Positions 41,650-51,924 are shown, numbered from the stretch's first letter. The stretch is 64,000 nucleotides of DNA from Methylobacter sp. (GCA_004299305.1 SCPZ01000099.1:22455-86454), one strand, 5' to 3'. The notes: a model not told the origin generated them from the sequence alone. Numbers and translations are program-made.

Positions 41650-43056
41650 TTAATCGACTTTCTTCAACCGACTGTGTTGCACGGAATAAGAAAAATAAAC
41701 AATCAATCCAATAACCAACCAAACGATGAAGCGCAACCAGGTGAGGGCGGGTAAAAATGCCATTAGCGCAGAACAGGACAGCATGCCCAGTACCGGAAAT
41801 AACGGACTAAACGGCGAACGGAATGGGCGTTTCATAGTAGGCTTGGTGATGCGCAACACCAATACCCCTAAACAAACCAGCACGAATGCGGCCAAAGTGC
41901 CGATGTTGACCAGTTCGGCCAAATCGCCAAGCGGTATGAAGCCTGCGGCTATCGCCATGATAATGCCGCAAAGTACGATGACTCGGACCGGGGTTTGGGT
42001 TTTGGGATTAACTTCACTAAAGAACGGCGAGAGCAGACCATCACGGGACATCGCGAAGATAATGCGGGTCAGGGCGTAATACAGCACCAACATAACCGTA
42101 GTAAGGCCGGCAATAACGCCGGTTGAGATCAGTGCCGCCGCCCAGTTGTAACCGAGCAAATTCAGTGCGTGAGCGACAGGCGAGGATACGTTGAGTTCGG
42201 TGTAGTTTACGACGCCGGTGAGCAGGCCGGATACCAGGATGTAGATAAGGGTGCAAAAGCCCAGCGAGGTGACGATGCCGAAAGGCAGGTCGCGTTGCGG
42301 ATCGTTAGATTCGTCACCTGCCGTGGATACCGCATCGAAGCCGACATAAGCAAAAAACACCATGGATGCTCCAGCCAGAACGCCGGTGGTTTTACCGTCG
42401 GGCAGGGTTTGAAACCAACCGAACGGCATGAACGGGCGCCAGTTTTCGGGGTGGACGTTGAATATGGCGACCGCTATAAAAGTGATGATAGTAAGCAGCT
42501 TGACAAACACCATCGCGTTATTGACTTTGGCGCTGTGTTTTACGCCGATGATCAGTAGCGCCATTAGTATCAGGATGATGGTAGCCGCAGGCAGGTTGAT
42601 CAAGCCGCCGAGTTTGGGGGATTTGGTCAACATCTCCGGCAACGGTATGCCGATGGCCGACAGTGCATTGTCGAAATAACCGGACCAGCCGTTGGCGACG
42701 GTCGCTACGGCAAGGCTGTATTCCAGCAGTAAGTCCCAACCGATCATGAAGGCGAATATTTCACCGAAAGCAACGTAGCTGTAACCGTAGGCGCTGCCGC
42801 AGCCGCCGACCGAGGCGGATAATTCGGCATAAGACAAGGCAGCGAAAGCGCAGGCCAGTCCTGCGAGGACAAATGACAGTATCACGGCCGGCCCGGATTG
42901 GGTGGCCGCAGCAATGCCGGTCAGCACAAAGATACCGGTGCCGATAATCGCGCCTATGCCGAGAAAGGCCAAATCCCATTTAGACAGACACCGCTTGAGG
43001 CCGCTACTGTCATCATCCAAAGTCAGGTGTTTAGTGCGAAAAATTTGTATGGACAT
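41650..43056 (-). CDS. APC-family amino acid permease
   Basis: LGIGAIIGTGIFVLTGIAAATQSGPAVILSFVLAGLACAFAALSYAELSA. Confidence 0.93.
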   Translation of the reverse strand: MSIQIFRTKHLTLDDDSSGLKRCLSKWDLAFLGIGAIIGTGIFVLTGIAAATQSGPAVILSFVLAGLACAFAALSYAELSASVGGCGSAYGYSYVAFGEIFAFMIGWDLLLEYSLAVATVANGWSGYFDNALSAIGIPLPEMLTKSPKLGGLINLPAATIILILMALLIIGVKHSAKVNNAMVFVKLLTIITFIAVAIFNVHPENWRPFMPFGWFQTLPDGKTTGVLAGASMVFFAYVGFDAVSTAGDESNDPQRDLPFGIVTSLGFCTLIYILVSGLLTGVVNYTELNVSSPVAHALNLLGYNWAAALISTGVIAGLTTVMLVLYYALTRIIFAMSRDGLLSPFFSEVNPKTQTPVRVIVLCGIIMAIAAGFIPLGDLAELVNIGTLAAFVLVCLGVLVLRITKPTMKRPFRSPFSPLFPVLGMLSCSALMAFLPALTWLRFIVWLVIGLIVYFSYSVQHSRLKKVD

Positions 43057-43190
43057 GAGGGGGCTCTTGTTATTTAGTTGAAAATGAAGGGTAGGTTGGT
43101 GTGTTGTATTAGTGAATTATAGGGTTAATAGCAATAATCCCCAAAATAAGCCCAGCAAATTATTACTATGAACCTAAAAACCGCAGTTTA

Positions 43191-43310
43191 TCCACGAAAA
43201 GCACGAAAGACACTAAATAAAACAATATGTTGTATTGATTTAGTAACTCACCCTTTGGGTAACGGCCTACGGCTTGAGAACCTTTTGAAATTTTTCGTGC
43301 TTTTCGTGGA
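43191..43310. repeat. Intergenic inverted repeat
   Basis: TCCACGAAAAGCACGAAA (43191) and TTTCGTGCTTTTCGTGGA (43293), 18-bp perfect arms. Confidence 0.85.
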
Positions 43311-43618
43311 CGAAATGATTTTTCTAGGATGAAGGATATGAAAATAATGAAGGGAAGAGACTTGAGTGCTTTGTCGAATAAGGTGATTGCTGCGTAAGTG
43401 AAGTCATATTCAGGCCGACATGGCCGCTGATGTTTTATCAGCAATTCAGAGCAAATGATTTAATGAGCATTAAAATTGGAATCGGAGGATGGTGTGACCG
43501 CTTCTGATGATTCGGTCACGGGACGCACTGGTTTACTGGGATTCTCTCAGCTATTCTCCCCTGCGCATTTTTTTGTTTCTTTGAACTACATAATGCGCAG
43601 TGTCCTTATTTTCCACAA

Positions 43619-44011
43619 TCAATTATCTTCCTGCTCTGGATTTTCGGCTTTGAACAATTCGGAGATAAGCTCAATTTCAGCTGCAAATTGAGGTAGTGCA
43701 GGGATTTTCCAGGCTTTTCCTGCGATGCGGGATAGTAAATTATTCAACCATAGCCGGTTCGATTGCGCTTGTTGAATGATTAACTGGTGAGATTCTTCGT
43801 CGCTAACAATGACAAAATTTTCCAGCCAAACTTCAATTGTCTCTGATTCACCGAGTAGCTGAATTTGAACGTATGCTTTTCGCGCTTCAAGGTCAAAATT
43901 AAAATCGACTAATTCTGCAATTCCCTTAAGTATTATATTTGCCACCCATATAATCATCATGTTGGGTGTCCATTTTATTGCCATTTTTATTAAATTGGTT
44001 TTAAAACTCAT
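43619..44011 (-). CDS. Hypothetical protein
   Basis: 130 aa ORF, plausible coding composition; no family recognised. Confidence 0.55.
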   Translation of the reverse strand: MSFKTNLIKMAIKWTPNMMIIWVANIILKGIAELVDFNFDLEARKAYVQIQLLGESETIEVWLENFVIVSDEESHQLIIQQAQSNRLWLNNLLSRIAGKAWKIPALPQFAAEIELISELFKAENPEQEDN

Positions 44012-44178
44012 TTTTAGCCTTTATTTAGTTAGTTATGTGGTAAGTTGTTTAATTTTAAGCGTTTCTTGAGCAAGGAGTCGATAGGTGGGCGGCCCGAAAT
44101 GTCCTCCTTGATCAATGAGGTTATTGTTTGTATGCAGGCCCACTTTTCTGCACGACAAGTGATGAGTACCATAGAGAG

Positions 44179-45270
44179 TTAGCTTTTTTTAAACAGCGCC
44201 CTGGTAGGCGCCTGCATAATGAGTTGCGGAATGGCCGATAAAGGCAAAATGCCATCGACAGCGCCCAATTTGACCGCTTCTTTAGGCATGCCGTAGACCA
44301 CGCAACTGGTTTCATCTTGGGCTATTGTCAGCGCACCGGCGTCGTGCATTTCTTTCATGCCGTGAGCGCCATCATCCCCCATGCCGGTTAGGATAATGCC
44401 TACCGCATTAGCCCCGGCAGATTGCGCAGTGGAGCGGAATAATACGTCAACCGAGGGGCGGTGCCTACTGACCAGTGGGCCGTCTTTAACATCAACCCGG
44501 TACTGGGCGCCGCTACGTTGCAGCAACATGTGCCTGCCGCCGGGGGCGATTAAAACCAAACCGGGCAAGGCTCTATCATTTTGCTCGGCTTCTTTTACCG
44601 TAACTTGGCAAATGCCGTCCAACCTTTTGGCAAAGGCGGCCGTAAAATGTTCAGGCATGTGTTGTACTACGACAATGGGAGGGGCGGAACGCGGCAACTG
44701 GGTAAATAGGTATTCCAAGGCTTGCGTACCGCCGGTTGAGGTGCCGATGACGATCACCCGGTCGGTCGTTTGTATCATGGGTTTAAGGATGCTGGTGCTG
44801 AACACGCTGTCTGTATTTGCGGCGGCATGAATGGGCGTTGCGGTGCTCGACTTGATTATTCTGGGCCGGGACCCCGCAGCGGCCTTGATAACGTCGATAA
44901 TGGCGGCTTTGGATTCTTGCAGGAAGTTGCGCAAGTTTACTTTCGGCTTGGTGATAATATCGACCGCGCCGGAACTCATGGCCTGCATGGTTACTTCCGC
45001 ACCTTTCTCGGTTAAAGTGGAACAAATGACGACGGGGGTTGGGCGCTCACTCATCAATTTTTTAAGAAAAGTCACTCCGTCCATACGGGGCATTTCAATG
45101 TCCAATACAATGACATCGGGCCATTCGGTTTCCATGCGCTTCATCGCAAAAATAGGGTCAGGCGCAGCACCAATCACTTTTATGCCTGATACGCCGTCCA
45201 GCAACCCCGTCAATACCTGTCGCACTACGGCAGAATCATCGACAATCAATACTTTAATTTCATTTGACAT
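44179..45270 (-). CDS. cheB: Chemotaxis response regulator protein-glutamate methylesterase CheB
   Basis: [21 protein letters not shown]; methylesterase [25 protein letters not shown]; start set at MSNEIKVL (45270). Confidence 0.96.
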   Translation of the reverse strand: MSNEIKVLIVDDSAVVRQVLTGLLDGVSGIKVIGAAPDPIFAMKRMETEWPDVIVLDIEMPRMDGVTFLKKLMSERPTPVVICSTLTEKGAEVTMQAMSSGAVDIITKPKVNLRNFLQESKAAIIDVIKAAAGSRPRIIKSSTATPIHAAANTDSVFSTSILKPMIQTTDRVIVIGTSTGGTQALEYLFTQLPRSAPPIVVVQHMPEHFTAAFAKRLDGICQVTVKEAEQNDRALPGLVLIAPGGRHMLLQRSGAQYRVDVKDGPLVSRHRPSVDVLFRSTAQSAGANAVGIILTGMGDDGAHGMKEMHDAGALTIAQDETSCVVYGMPKEAVKLGAVDGILPLSAIPQLIMQAPTRALFKKS

Positions 45271-45430
45271 GTTTTTCGTTACTATTTCGCAGCCAAAAAC
45301 AGGATGCTGATAATTGTGATTAAATAAGATGCAACTATTCAGCAGCAAAAATGAAACGCCATAGATTTACAGGTTTTAAATCTGTAGCGAATTTAACATC
45401 AGCTGAGTCGTTAAGTTATTAATGGCGCAG

Positions 45431-46057
45431 CTACCAAAAATCGACTTGGTCCGGTGGCTGCGGGGTATGGATGACGGTATTTTTTTTCAAGAGGCGCCGT
45501 TCCTGTTGAATAACTGTCTGCTCTTCATAGTATTCGATATTTTTAACATAGACCGAAAAATCGCTCATCAGGAAAAAAATGTTACGGCCTATATTGCCCC
45601 CTAAACCGGAGGCTACCAATGGAATTCGCTCGGTTCGTAAGAAAGTTTTTATGAATTCGCAATTGACCTCACCGATAGATAGGCCGCCGCGTGACTCATT
45701 GCTCAGTTGCAGCACATCACCGCCGCCAAAGGCTTTGGCTTTTAAATGGATGCGTTGCGCGCCTTGCTTCAGCATTTTGTTGATCAGTAACTCCATGGCA
45801 TGGATGCCGTAGCGCCCGCTCTCGGTGCTTAATAAGGTCGCTTTGTGAGCTGTACCTAATAAGGCTGCATTATGAGCCGAGTGCTGCTGGGCCAGTAAAA
45901 AATGATTCATGCCTATCACACGATTAATCGGATCGTACAAACAAGCGGCTACGCATGACCCCAATAAGGTGGAAATGATTTCATTTTTTTTAGTAACGTA
46001 GCTTTCGCCGGGATCAATGATGACACGCGGCACGCCTTGATAATGTCCTATTTGCAT
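45431..46057 (-). CDS. cheD: Chemoreceptor glutamine deamidase CheD
   Basis: ISTLLGSCVAACLYDPINRVIGMNHFLLA, LKAKAFGGGDVL. Confidence 0.95.
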   Translation of the reverse strand: MQIGHYQGVPRVIIDPGESYVTKKNEIISTLLGSCVAACLYDPINRVIGMNHFLLAQQHSAHNAALLGTAHKATLLSTESGRYGIHAMELLINKMLKQGAQRIHLKAKAFGGGDVLQLSNESRGGLSIGEVNCEFIKTFLRTERIPLVASGLGGNIGRNIFFLMSDFSVYVKNIEYYEEQTVIQQERRLLKKNTVIHTPQPPDQVDFW

Positions 46058-46764
46058 GGTTTTCGATAAATTGAAGGTGTCACCATGGATAACTCGGTTT
46101 TAATGCTGTGCAAGGTTTCAGAATGGCTGATAAAAAAATAGCCGCCCGGTTTTAATGTTGAAATTACGCGCTGCACTATATCCTGTTTGGTTTCCGTATC
46201 AAAGTAGATCAAGACATTGCGCAAAAAAATAACATCAAAGTGGCCAAGGCTTTTGGGTAGTTGGGTTTTAAGGTTGACTTGGCCAAAACTTACATGGTTT
46301 CTTATTTTTTCATCGACGCGAAAATAGCCTTCTTGCGAACGGACGCCTTTCAGGCAATATTTATCCAGATAATGCTGGTCCATATTATCCAGTCTATCCA
46401 TCAAGTACACGCCTTTTTGTGCGGTTTCCAGTACATCGGTATTGACATCTGAGCCGAAAATCTCCCATTTTCTCATGCCCAGTCCTTCGGCTAAGACCAT
46501 ACCGATAGAGTAACTTTCTTCGCCAGTAGAGCTTGCAGCGCTCCACAGACGAAAATTATCGCCTCGCCAGGGTTTAATAATTTGTTCATGAAGAAAATCA
46601 AAATGCTTAGGTTCACGAAAAAAATACGTTTCGTTGGTGGTCAGTATATTAACCATCAATTGAAATTCGTGGGGATATTGCCCGGTATTCAGCAATTGGT
46701 AGTATTGACTATAGGTTTGCAAATCATAATGCAACAAGCGTTTGGCTAATCGGCTGGCGACCAT
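46048..46764 (-). CDS. cheR: CheR methyltransferase; real N-terminus likely extends upstream to about 46855
   Basis: TTNETYFFREPKHFDFL, RLWSAASSTGEESYSIGMVL; in-frame upstream sequence IEPISTEEFSHFRRIIYDHAGIALAPEKKI lacks an ATG. Confidence 0.93.
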   Translation of the reverse strand: MVASRLAKRLLHYDLQTYSQYYQLLNTGQYPHEFQLMVNILTTNETYFFREPKHFDFLHEQIIKPWRGDNFRLWSAASSTGEESYSIGMVLAEGLGMRKWEIFGSDVNTDVLETAQKGVYLMDRLDNMDQHYLDKYCLKGVRSQEGYFRVDEKIRNHVSFGQVNLKTQLPKSLGHFDVIFLRNVLIYFDTETKQDIVQRVISTLKPGGYFFISHSETLHSIKTELSMVTPSIYRKPCK

Positions 46765-46840
46765 GATTTTTTTTTCCGGTGCAAGTGCGATGCCTGCGTG
46801 ATCGTAAATAATGCGCCTGAAATGAGAAAACTCTTCGGTG

Positions 46841-47072
46841 CTGATGGGTTCAATGCTGATAACAAACTCCCTATTATTGGTAATGAAATTAGAATAGCAC
46901 CCAGTGAAAATGTATAGTAGATTACATTTTTTACACGAACATTACATGCCTGGAACGCGGTGCCGATGAGTTTAAGGCTGATAACAAACATCTCAACTGT
47001 GTAATAAGATCGTAATGAAATCAAGATAGCACTAAGTGTTAATACATATTAAACTGCATCGTTTACAAGAAC
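46841..47072. repeat. Diverged tandem duplication of cheR 5' region (copies 46841-46940 and 46962-47072)
   Basis: GCTGATAACAAA..TAATGAAAT.A.ATAGCAC..AGTG..AT..TTTACA.GAAC present in both. Confidence 0.8.
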
Positions 47073-47085
47073 AACGGGGATTTTA

Positions 47086-48249
47086 ATGCCGCAAGTCCGC
47101 AATAACAGCGACAGTCAATTTTTGTACGCTTCACTACCTGCATTGCCGGTTATTTTCGGCGGGCTGGTCGTTAGTTGGCAAGATGGGGCTGCTTTAGATA
47201 CCGTATGTGCCAGCTTATTGCTGGTGTTGTGCGGAATAGGGAGCGGTTTGTTTTTGTGGCATCGCCATGTTAACGAATTGGCTCACATCAATGCCTGTTG
47301 GGAGCATGACGAAAACAGCAAGATAGATGCAGTTGAGACCTATACCACCGAATTGGAGCGTCTGCTGTTGACCATAAGCCCGATACTTTCTCAACACGTA
47401 ATGGCTTCGCGGGAACATACCGAGCAGGAGATTATCTCGCTAACGAGTCGTTTTTCCGGCATGGTTAATGATCTTAAGCAGATCGTTGACAGTGCCGATA
47501 ATACCTTGAACGGTCAACACGATCATCTGGAAAGTATCACCAATACCACTCGCGATTTGCTGCAACCGGTCCTGGAATCGCTCAGACGGATTCATCAGGT
47601 GGAACACGGTGTTATGGGTGAGATACAAAAACTGTCAGGGTACATGAGCGGCCTGAATGCTACTGCCGCAGAAGTACACAATCTGGCTGGACAAATTAAC
47701 CGGTTGGCCAATGAAGCATCTTCAGTCGGCGAGCAAGGCTTTGCGGTTGTTGCAGGTAATGCGCGTAAATTGGCGGATGATGCTTTACAAATCGATCAGC
47801 GCTTGACTAACAATGCTACCGATATTATTGCCGCTGTAAATGCCACGGTAACAGTTTCGGAAAGTGCCGGACAGGTCGATGACTCAACATTGTTCCAGGC
47901 CGAAACTAATATTAACCAAACCTTATCCCAACTGAGACTGGCTTTAATCCACTACCGTGACGATATTGAAGCGCTCAGGAACAACGCCGAGCAAATTCGT
48001 GGCGAGATCAATAATGTGCTGGTGGCCTTGCAATTTCAGGACCGTGTTAGCCAAATATTAACGCAAGTCGAAAATAACTTGCTGAACCTGCAAAAAACTA
48101 TTGAAAAAATACAAAAACAAGGCCGCAATCGCGACGGCAATATGCTTCGCGTCGATGAAGCCGTGGAGCATATAGAAGAAAACTACAAGTCAGTCAGCTC
48201 TCGACCTAACCAGGCACAGGACGACTCAGACGACTTAACTTTTTTTTAA
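47086..48249 (+). CDS. MCP-like membrane protein with CheZ-like D-x3-Q motif
   Basis: N-terminal TMs, partial MCP-like segment SSVGEQGFAVVAGNARKLADDA, then VLVALQFQDRVSQILTQVE and C-terminal DDSDDLTFF. Confidence 0.7.
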   Translation: MPQVRNNSDSQFLYASLPALPVIFGGLVVSWQDGAALDTVCASLLLVLCGIGSGLFLWHRHVNELAHINACWEHDENSKIDAVETYTTELERLLLTISPILSQHVMASREHTEQEIISLTSRFSGMVNDLKQIVDSADNTLNGQHDHLESITNTTRDLLQPVLESLRRIHQVEHGVMGEIQKLSGYMSGLNATAAEVHNLAGQINRLANEASSVGEQGFAVVAGNARKLADDALQIDQRLTNNATDIIAAVNATVTVSESAGQVDDSTLFQAETNINQTLSQLRLALIHYRDDIEALRNNAEQIRGEINNVLVALQFQDRVSQILTQVENNLLNLQKTIEKIQKQGRNRDGNMLRVDEAVEHIEENYKSVSSRPNQAQDDSDDLTFF

Positions 48250-48262
48250 TCCGAATTTTATT

Positions 48263-48423
48263 GTAACTATTCAGCGTATGCTAAAAATGATTAATGGAAC
48301 ACGGATGACACTGATTAGACGGATAATCACCGATTAAAAACCCAGACTATTTTGAAAAAATCTGTGTAAATCTGTCCTATCCGTGTCATCCGTGTTCTAT
48401 TTCTTTTTTCGCTGAATAGTTAC
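48263..48423 (+). repeat. MITE-like element copy A
   Basis: 14-bp TIRs GTAACTATTCAGCG / CGCTGAATAGTTAC; interior itself palindromic (AACACGGATGACAC..GTGTCATCCGTGTT). Confidence 0.85.
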
Positions 48424-48456
48424 ATTTTATTTTAAATCAACACCGGGCTTTAACGT

Positions 48457-48825
48457 ATGGCAAAAACAATTATGATCGTGGATGACTCGGCTTCAATGCG
48501 CCAAGTTGTTACCATTGCACTAAAAGGTGCGGGCTATGAGGTGATCGAAGCATCTGACGGCAAAGATGCGTTAAGCAAGCTGACGGGGGTAAAGATTCAT
48601 CTTATTGTCAGCGATATTAATATGCCGGTTATGGACGGCATTACCTTTGTTAAAGAAGTTAAACAACTCGATCATTACAAATTCACTCCCATCATCATGC
48701 TGACCACCGAAATGGAGCCGGAAAAAAAATTAGCGGCTAAGGAGGCCGGCGCTAAAGCCTGGGTAACCAAACCGTTTCAGCCTCCTATCTTACTCGCAGC
48801 CATTGCCAAATTAGTGCTGCCTTAA
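48457..48825 (+). CDS. cheY: Response regulator CheY
   Basis: IMIVDDSASMRQVV, IHLIVSDINMPVMDGITFVK, GAKAWVTKPFQP. Confidence 0.95.
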   Translation: MAKTIMIVDDSASMRQVVTIALKGAGYEVIEASDGKDALSKLTGVKIHLIVSDINMPVMDGITFVKEVKQLDHYKFTPIIMLTTEMEPEKKLAAKEAGAKAWVTKPFQPPILLAAIAKLVLP

Positions 48826-48844
48826 CCCTCATCAGGGAGATGTC

Positions 48845-49177
48845 ATGACCGCAAAAGCTAAGAAAAACGACGGGACGCTGTGTGTATCCATTAAGGATGA
48901 CATGACCATCTACAATGCTGCATCACTAAAGGAAACGTTGTTAGGCTATTGCCAGCCCGGTACACATGAGTTGCAACTGGATTTATCGGCTGTGACTGAA
49001 ATAGACAGCGCGGGTTTGCAATTACTGCTGTTATTAAAGACAGAAGCGCAACAACGCGGCTTTACCCTGCGTTTGTTGCGGCATAGCGAAGCGGTGATTG
49101 AGGTTTTTGAGCTGCTTAAACTCAGTATGTATTTTGGCGATCCCATTGTTATCCCGGCTAATTGGAAAAAATCATGA
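48845..49177 (+). CDS. STAS-domain protein
   Basis: HELQLDLSAVTEIDSAGLQLLLLLKTEAQQRG. Confidence 0.9.
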   Translation: MTAKAKKNDGTLCVSIKDDMTIYNAASLKETLLGYCQPGTHELQLDLSAVTEIDSAGLQLLLLLKTEAQQRGFTLRLLRHSEAVIEVFELLKLSMYFGDPIVIPANWKKS

Positions 49178-51369
49178 GCGATATCAATCCCGCACTGGAA
49201 ACCTTTTCCCAGGAAGTTGACGAATTACTGACGGCAATGGAAGAAGCCTTGTTAGGTTTGGAAGCAATGCCTGACGATGCCGATTGCATCAACAGCATTT
49301 TCCGCGCCATGCATACCATCAAAGGCTCTTCCGGGTTGTTTGGTTTTGACGATGTGGTCGCCTTCACCCATGAGGTTGAAACCGTATTAGACCAAGTCAG
49401 GAATGGCGAACGTACGATTGACGCAGAACTCATCGCTGTTTTGCTGGCCTGTCAAGACCACACCGCTCGGATAATCCAGCATGTTCTTTGCAACGAGAAC
49501 GAACCGTTACCGGAGGAACTACAGCAGCAGGGTCAGGCGCTGATTGTCCAATTAACAGGGGAGTTGACCGTTACCGGCGGAATGCCCTCGACGCAACAGG
49601 AAAAAACCGGTCATTTTGAAGTCGATGCCAACACCACAGACAGTCGCGACAATTGGGTTATTAGCCTGACTTTCAAACAGAATGCCTTGCGTAACGGCAT
49701 GGACCCATTATCGTTTATTCGTTATCTGCAAACGCTGGGTAAAATCATTGAAGTGATTATTACCATGCCGACGATTCCTCGTATTGAGGATATGAATCCC
49801 GAAGACTGTTATCTTAATTTTAAAATAGCCTTTAACAGCAGCACGGATAAAAAAACCATAGAAGATGTTTTTGAGTTTGCCGAAGATGATTGCAACATTC
49901 ATATTTTGCCGCCGAATTCCAGGCAAGAACATTATCTGCTGCTGCTGGCGAATTTGCCGGAAGATCAAGTCAAACGCTTAGGTGAAATGCTGGTCGAGAT
50001 TGGCGCTTTAACTGAAAAAGAAGTCGTCAACATACTCAACGAGCAGCATGACAACAACAACAATGATGATGAGCCCAAACCCCTTGGCGAAATGCTGATT
50101 GCTAAAAACATTCTGCAACAACCCATTATAGAACAAGCACTTAAAAAGCAAGAAGCCGTCAAGCAAAAAATCAACAAGGAATCCAATTACATTCGGGTCG
50201 ATGCGGCCAAGCTGGGCTACCTGATTAACTTGGTCGGAGAGCTGGTGATTTCAGGCGCCGCGATGCGGCTGATGGTCGACAAACATGGTTTATCCGATGT
50301 CGATGATGTCGCCTCGACCATGAGCCACTTGGTGGAAGATATACGCGACACCGCCTTGCAATTGCGTATGGTGCAAATCGGTGAGACGTTTATGCGCTTC
50401 CAGAGAGTCGTGCATGATGTCAGCAAGGAGTTAGGCAAGCAAATTCAACTGCAAATCACCGGCGGCGAGTCCGAATTGGATAAAACCGTGGTCGAAAAAA
50501 TTAACGATCCATTAACCCACCTGGTGCGTAACTCGCTCGATCACGGCATTGAAACGCCCGCAGTGCGGTTACAGGCAGGCAAACCTGAAAAAGGCACCAT
50601 ACAGCTCAACGCTTATCATGATTCAGGACGCATCGTGATCCAGGTCAGTGATGATGGTCAAGGCCTGGACCCGGAAAAAATCGTCGCCAAAGCGATAGCC
50701 AAAGGACTGATTAAACCGGATCAAGCGCTCAGCAACAGTGAAATTTACAACCTTATTTTCGAACCTGGTTTAAGCACCAAAGAAGAAGCCAACAACCTGT
50801 CCGGTCGGGGCGTAGGCATGGACGTGGTCAGGCGCAATATCGAGTCATTACGCGGTAGCGTCTCCGTCGATAGCGAGTTGGGGCTAGGCACCACGGTAAC
50901 GATACACTTGCCGTTAACGTTGGCGATTATTGATGGCTTTATGGTGGAAGCGCAAAAGGAACGCTACATCATACCGCTGAGCATGGTTGAAGAATGCGTC
51001 GAAATGAGCGCCGATGAATGGCAAATTGATGACGTTCAGCATTATGTCAATTTACGAGGCCAAATTTTACCCTATTTACGTTTGGGCGATTTTTTCCACA
51101 AAAATAAAAAACATACCCCTGTTCAACGGGAAAGCCTGGTCGTTGTGCGTTTTGGCGAGGCAAAAGCGGGTTTTGTTGTAGATGAATTGCACGGCGAGAA
51201 TCAAACCGTCATCAAACCGCTCGGTAAGCTGTTTGAAAATCTTAATGGTATTGGCGGTGCAACCGTATTGGGCAGCGGCGATGTGGCGTTGATTCTTGAT
51301 GTGCAGGGGCTTATTCAGCACGCAAAAAAACGGGTAAATCCCACTTTGGCGCTGTCATCGGCGATTTAA
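49162..51369 (+). CDS. cheA: Chemotaxis histidine kinase CheA with MshEN-like insert
   Basis: HPt AMHTIKGSSGLFGF; NDPLTHLVRNSLDHGIE; GRGVGMDVVRRNIESLRG; CheW-like C-terminus. Confidence 0.96.
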   Translation: MEKIMSDINPALETFSQEVDELLTAMEEALLGLEAMPDDADCINSIFRAMHTIKGSSGLFGFDDVVAFTHEVETVLDQVRNGERTIDAELIAVLLACQDHTARIIQHVLCNENEPLPEELQQQGQALIVQLTGELTVTGGMPSTQQEKTGHFEVDANTTDSRDNWVISLTFKQNALRNGMDPLSFIRYLQTLGKIIEVIITMPTIPRIEDMNPEDCYLNFKIAFNSSTDKKTIEDVFEFAEDDCNIHILPPNSRQEHYLLLLANLPEDQVKRLGEMLVEIGALTEKEVVNILNEQHDNNNNDDEPKPLGEMLIAKNILQQPIIEQALKKQEAVKQKINKESNYIRVDAAKLGYLINLVGELVISGAAMRLMVDKHGLSDVDDVASTMSHLVEDIRDTALQLRMVQIGETFMRFQRVVHDVSKELGKQIQLQITGGESELDKTVVEKINDPLTHLVRNSLDHGIETPAVRLQAGKPEKGTIQLNAYHDSGRIVIQVSDDGQGLDPEKIVAKAIAKGLIKPDQALSNSEIYNLIFEPGLSTKEEANNLSGRGVGMDVVRRNIESLRGSVSVDSELGLGTTVTIHLPLTLAIIDGFMVEAQKERYIIPLSMVEECVEMSADEWQIDDVQHYVNLRGQILPYLRLGDFFHKNKKHTPVQRESLVVVRFGEAKAGFVVDELHGENQTVIKPLGKLFENLNGIGGATVLGSGDVALILDVQGLIQHAKKRVNPTLALSSAI

Positions 51370-51403
51370 AATTTATCTGAAAGTTGGAATAGTAGGAGTC
51401 ATT

Positions 51404-51859
51404 ATGACAACGGTTAATTACGAAGCGGATATTGTCGCTTGGGCTAATGAGCAAGCCTGGCTAGTTCGTAATAAAAAGTTTGAATTGCTGGATATTGAAC
51501 ATATCGCTGAGGAAATAGAAGACGTGGGTAAAAGTGAACAACGTGAACTGGCAAGTCGTATGGCTGTACTTCTTTGTCATCTTCTCAAGTGGCAATATCA
51601 ACCCGCGCGGCAGGGTGCAAGTTGGCAGGCCACAATAAGAACACAACGAGAGCGTATTAAACATCGTTTAAAGCGAACACCCAGTTTGAAAAGCTGTTTA
51701 AAAGATCCTGAATGGTGGGCTGACGCATGGGGGGATGCCCGTGACGCAGCGGAAAAGGAGACCGGAATTTCTTATGAAAAATTCCCTGAACAATGTCCTT
51801 GGACGGAGGAAAATATCTTATCGGATAACTGGTTTCCGCAGCTTTTTGAAATTAATTAA
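51404..51859 (+). CDS. DUF29 family protein
   Basis: YEADIVAWANEQAWLVRNKKFELLDIEHIAEEIEDVGKSEQRELASRMAVLLCHLLKWQYQP. Confidence 0.9.
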   Translation: MTTVNYEADIVAWANEQAWLVRNKKFELLDIEHIAEEIEDVGKSEQRELASRMAVLLCHLLKWQYQPARQGASWQATIRTQRERIKHRLKRTPSLKSCLKDPEWWADAWGDARDAAEKETGISYEKFPEQCPWTEENILSDNWFPQLFEIN

Positions 51860-51924
51860 TAACTACTTACCCTGATAGACACTGAATTTTGAGCGTCATA
51901 AAACATGTTGTTTAGAACGATAAG

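Noticed and set aside
46746-47024. 92-aa minus-strand ORF upstream of cheR as an independent gene
   Set aside because: It is the duplicated cheR start region running out of frame into cheR; better explained as a duplication remnant.
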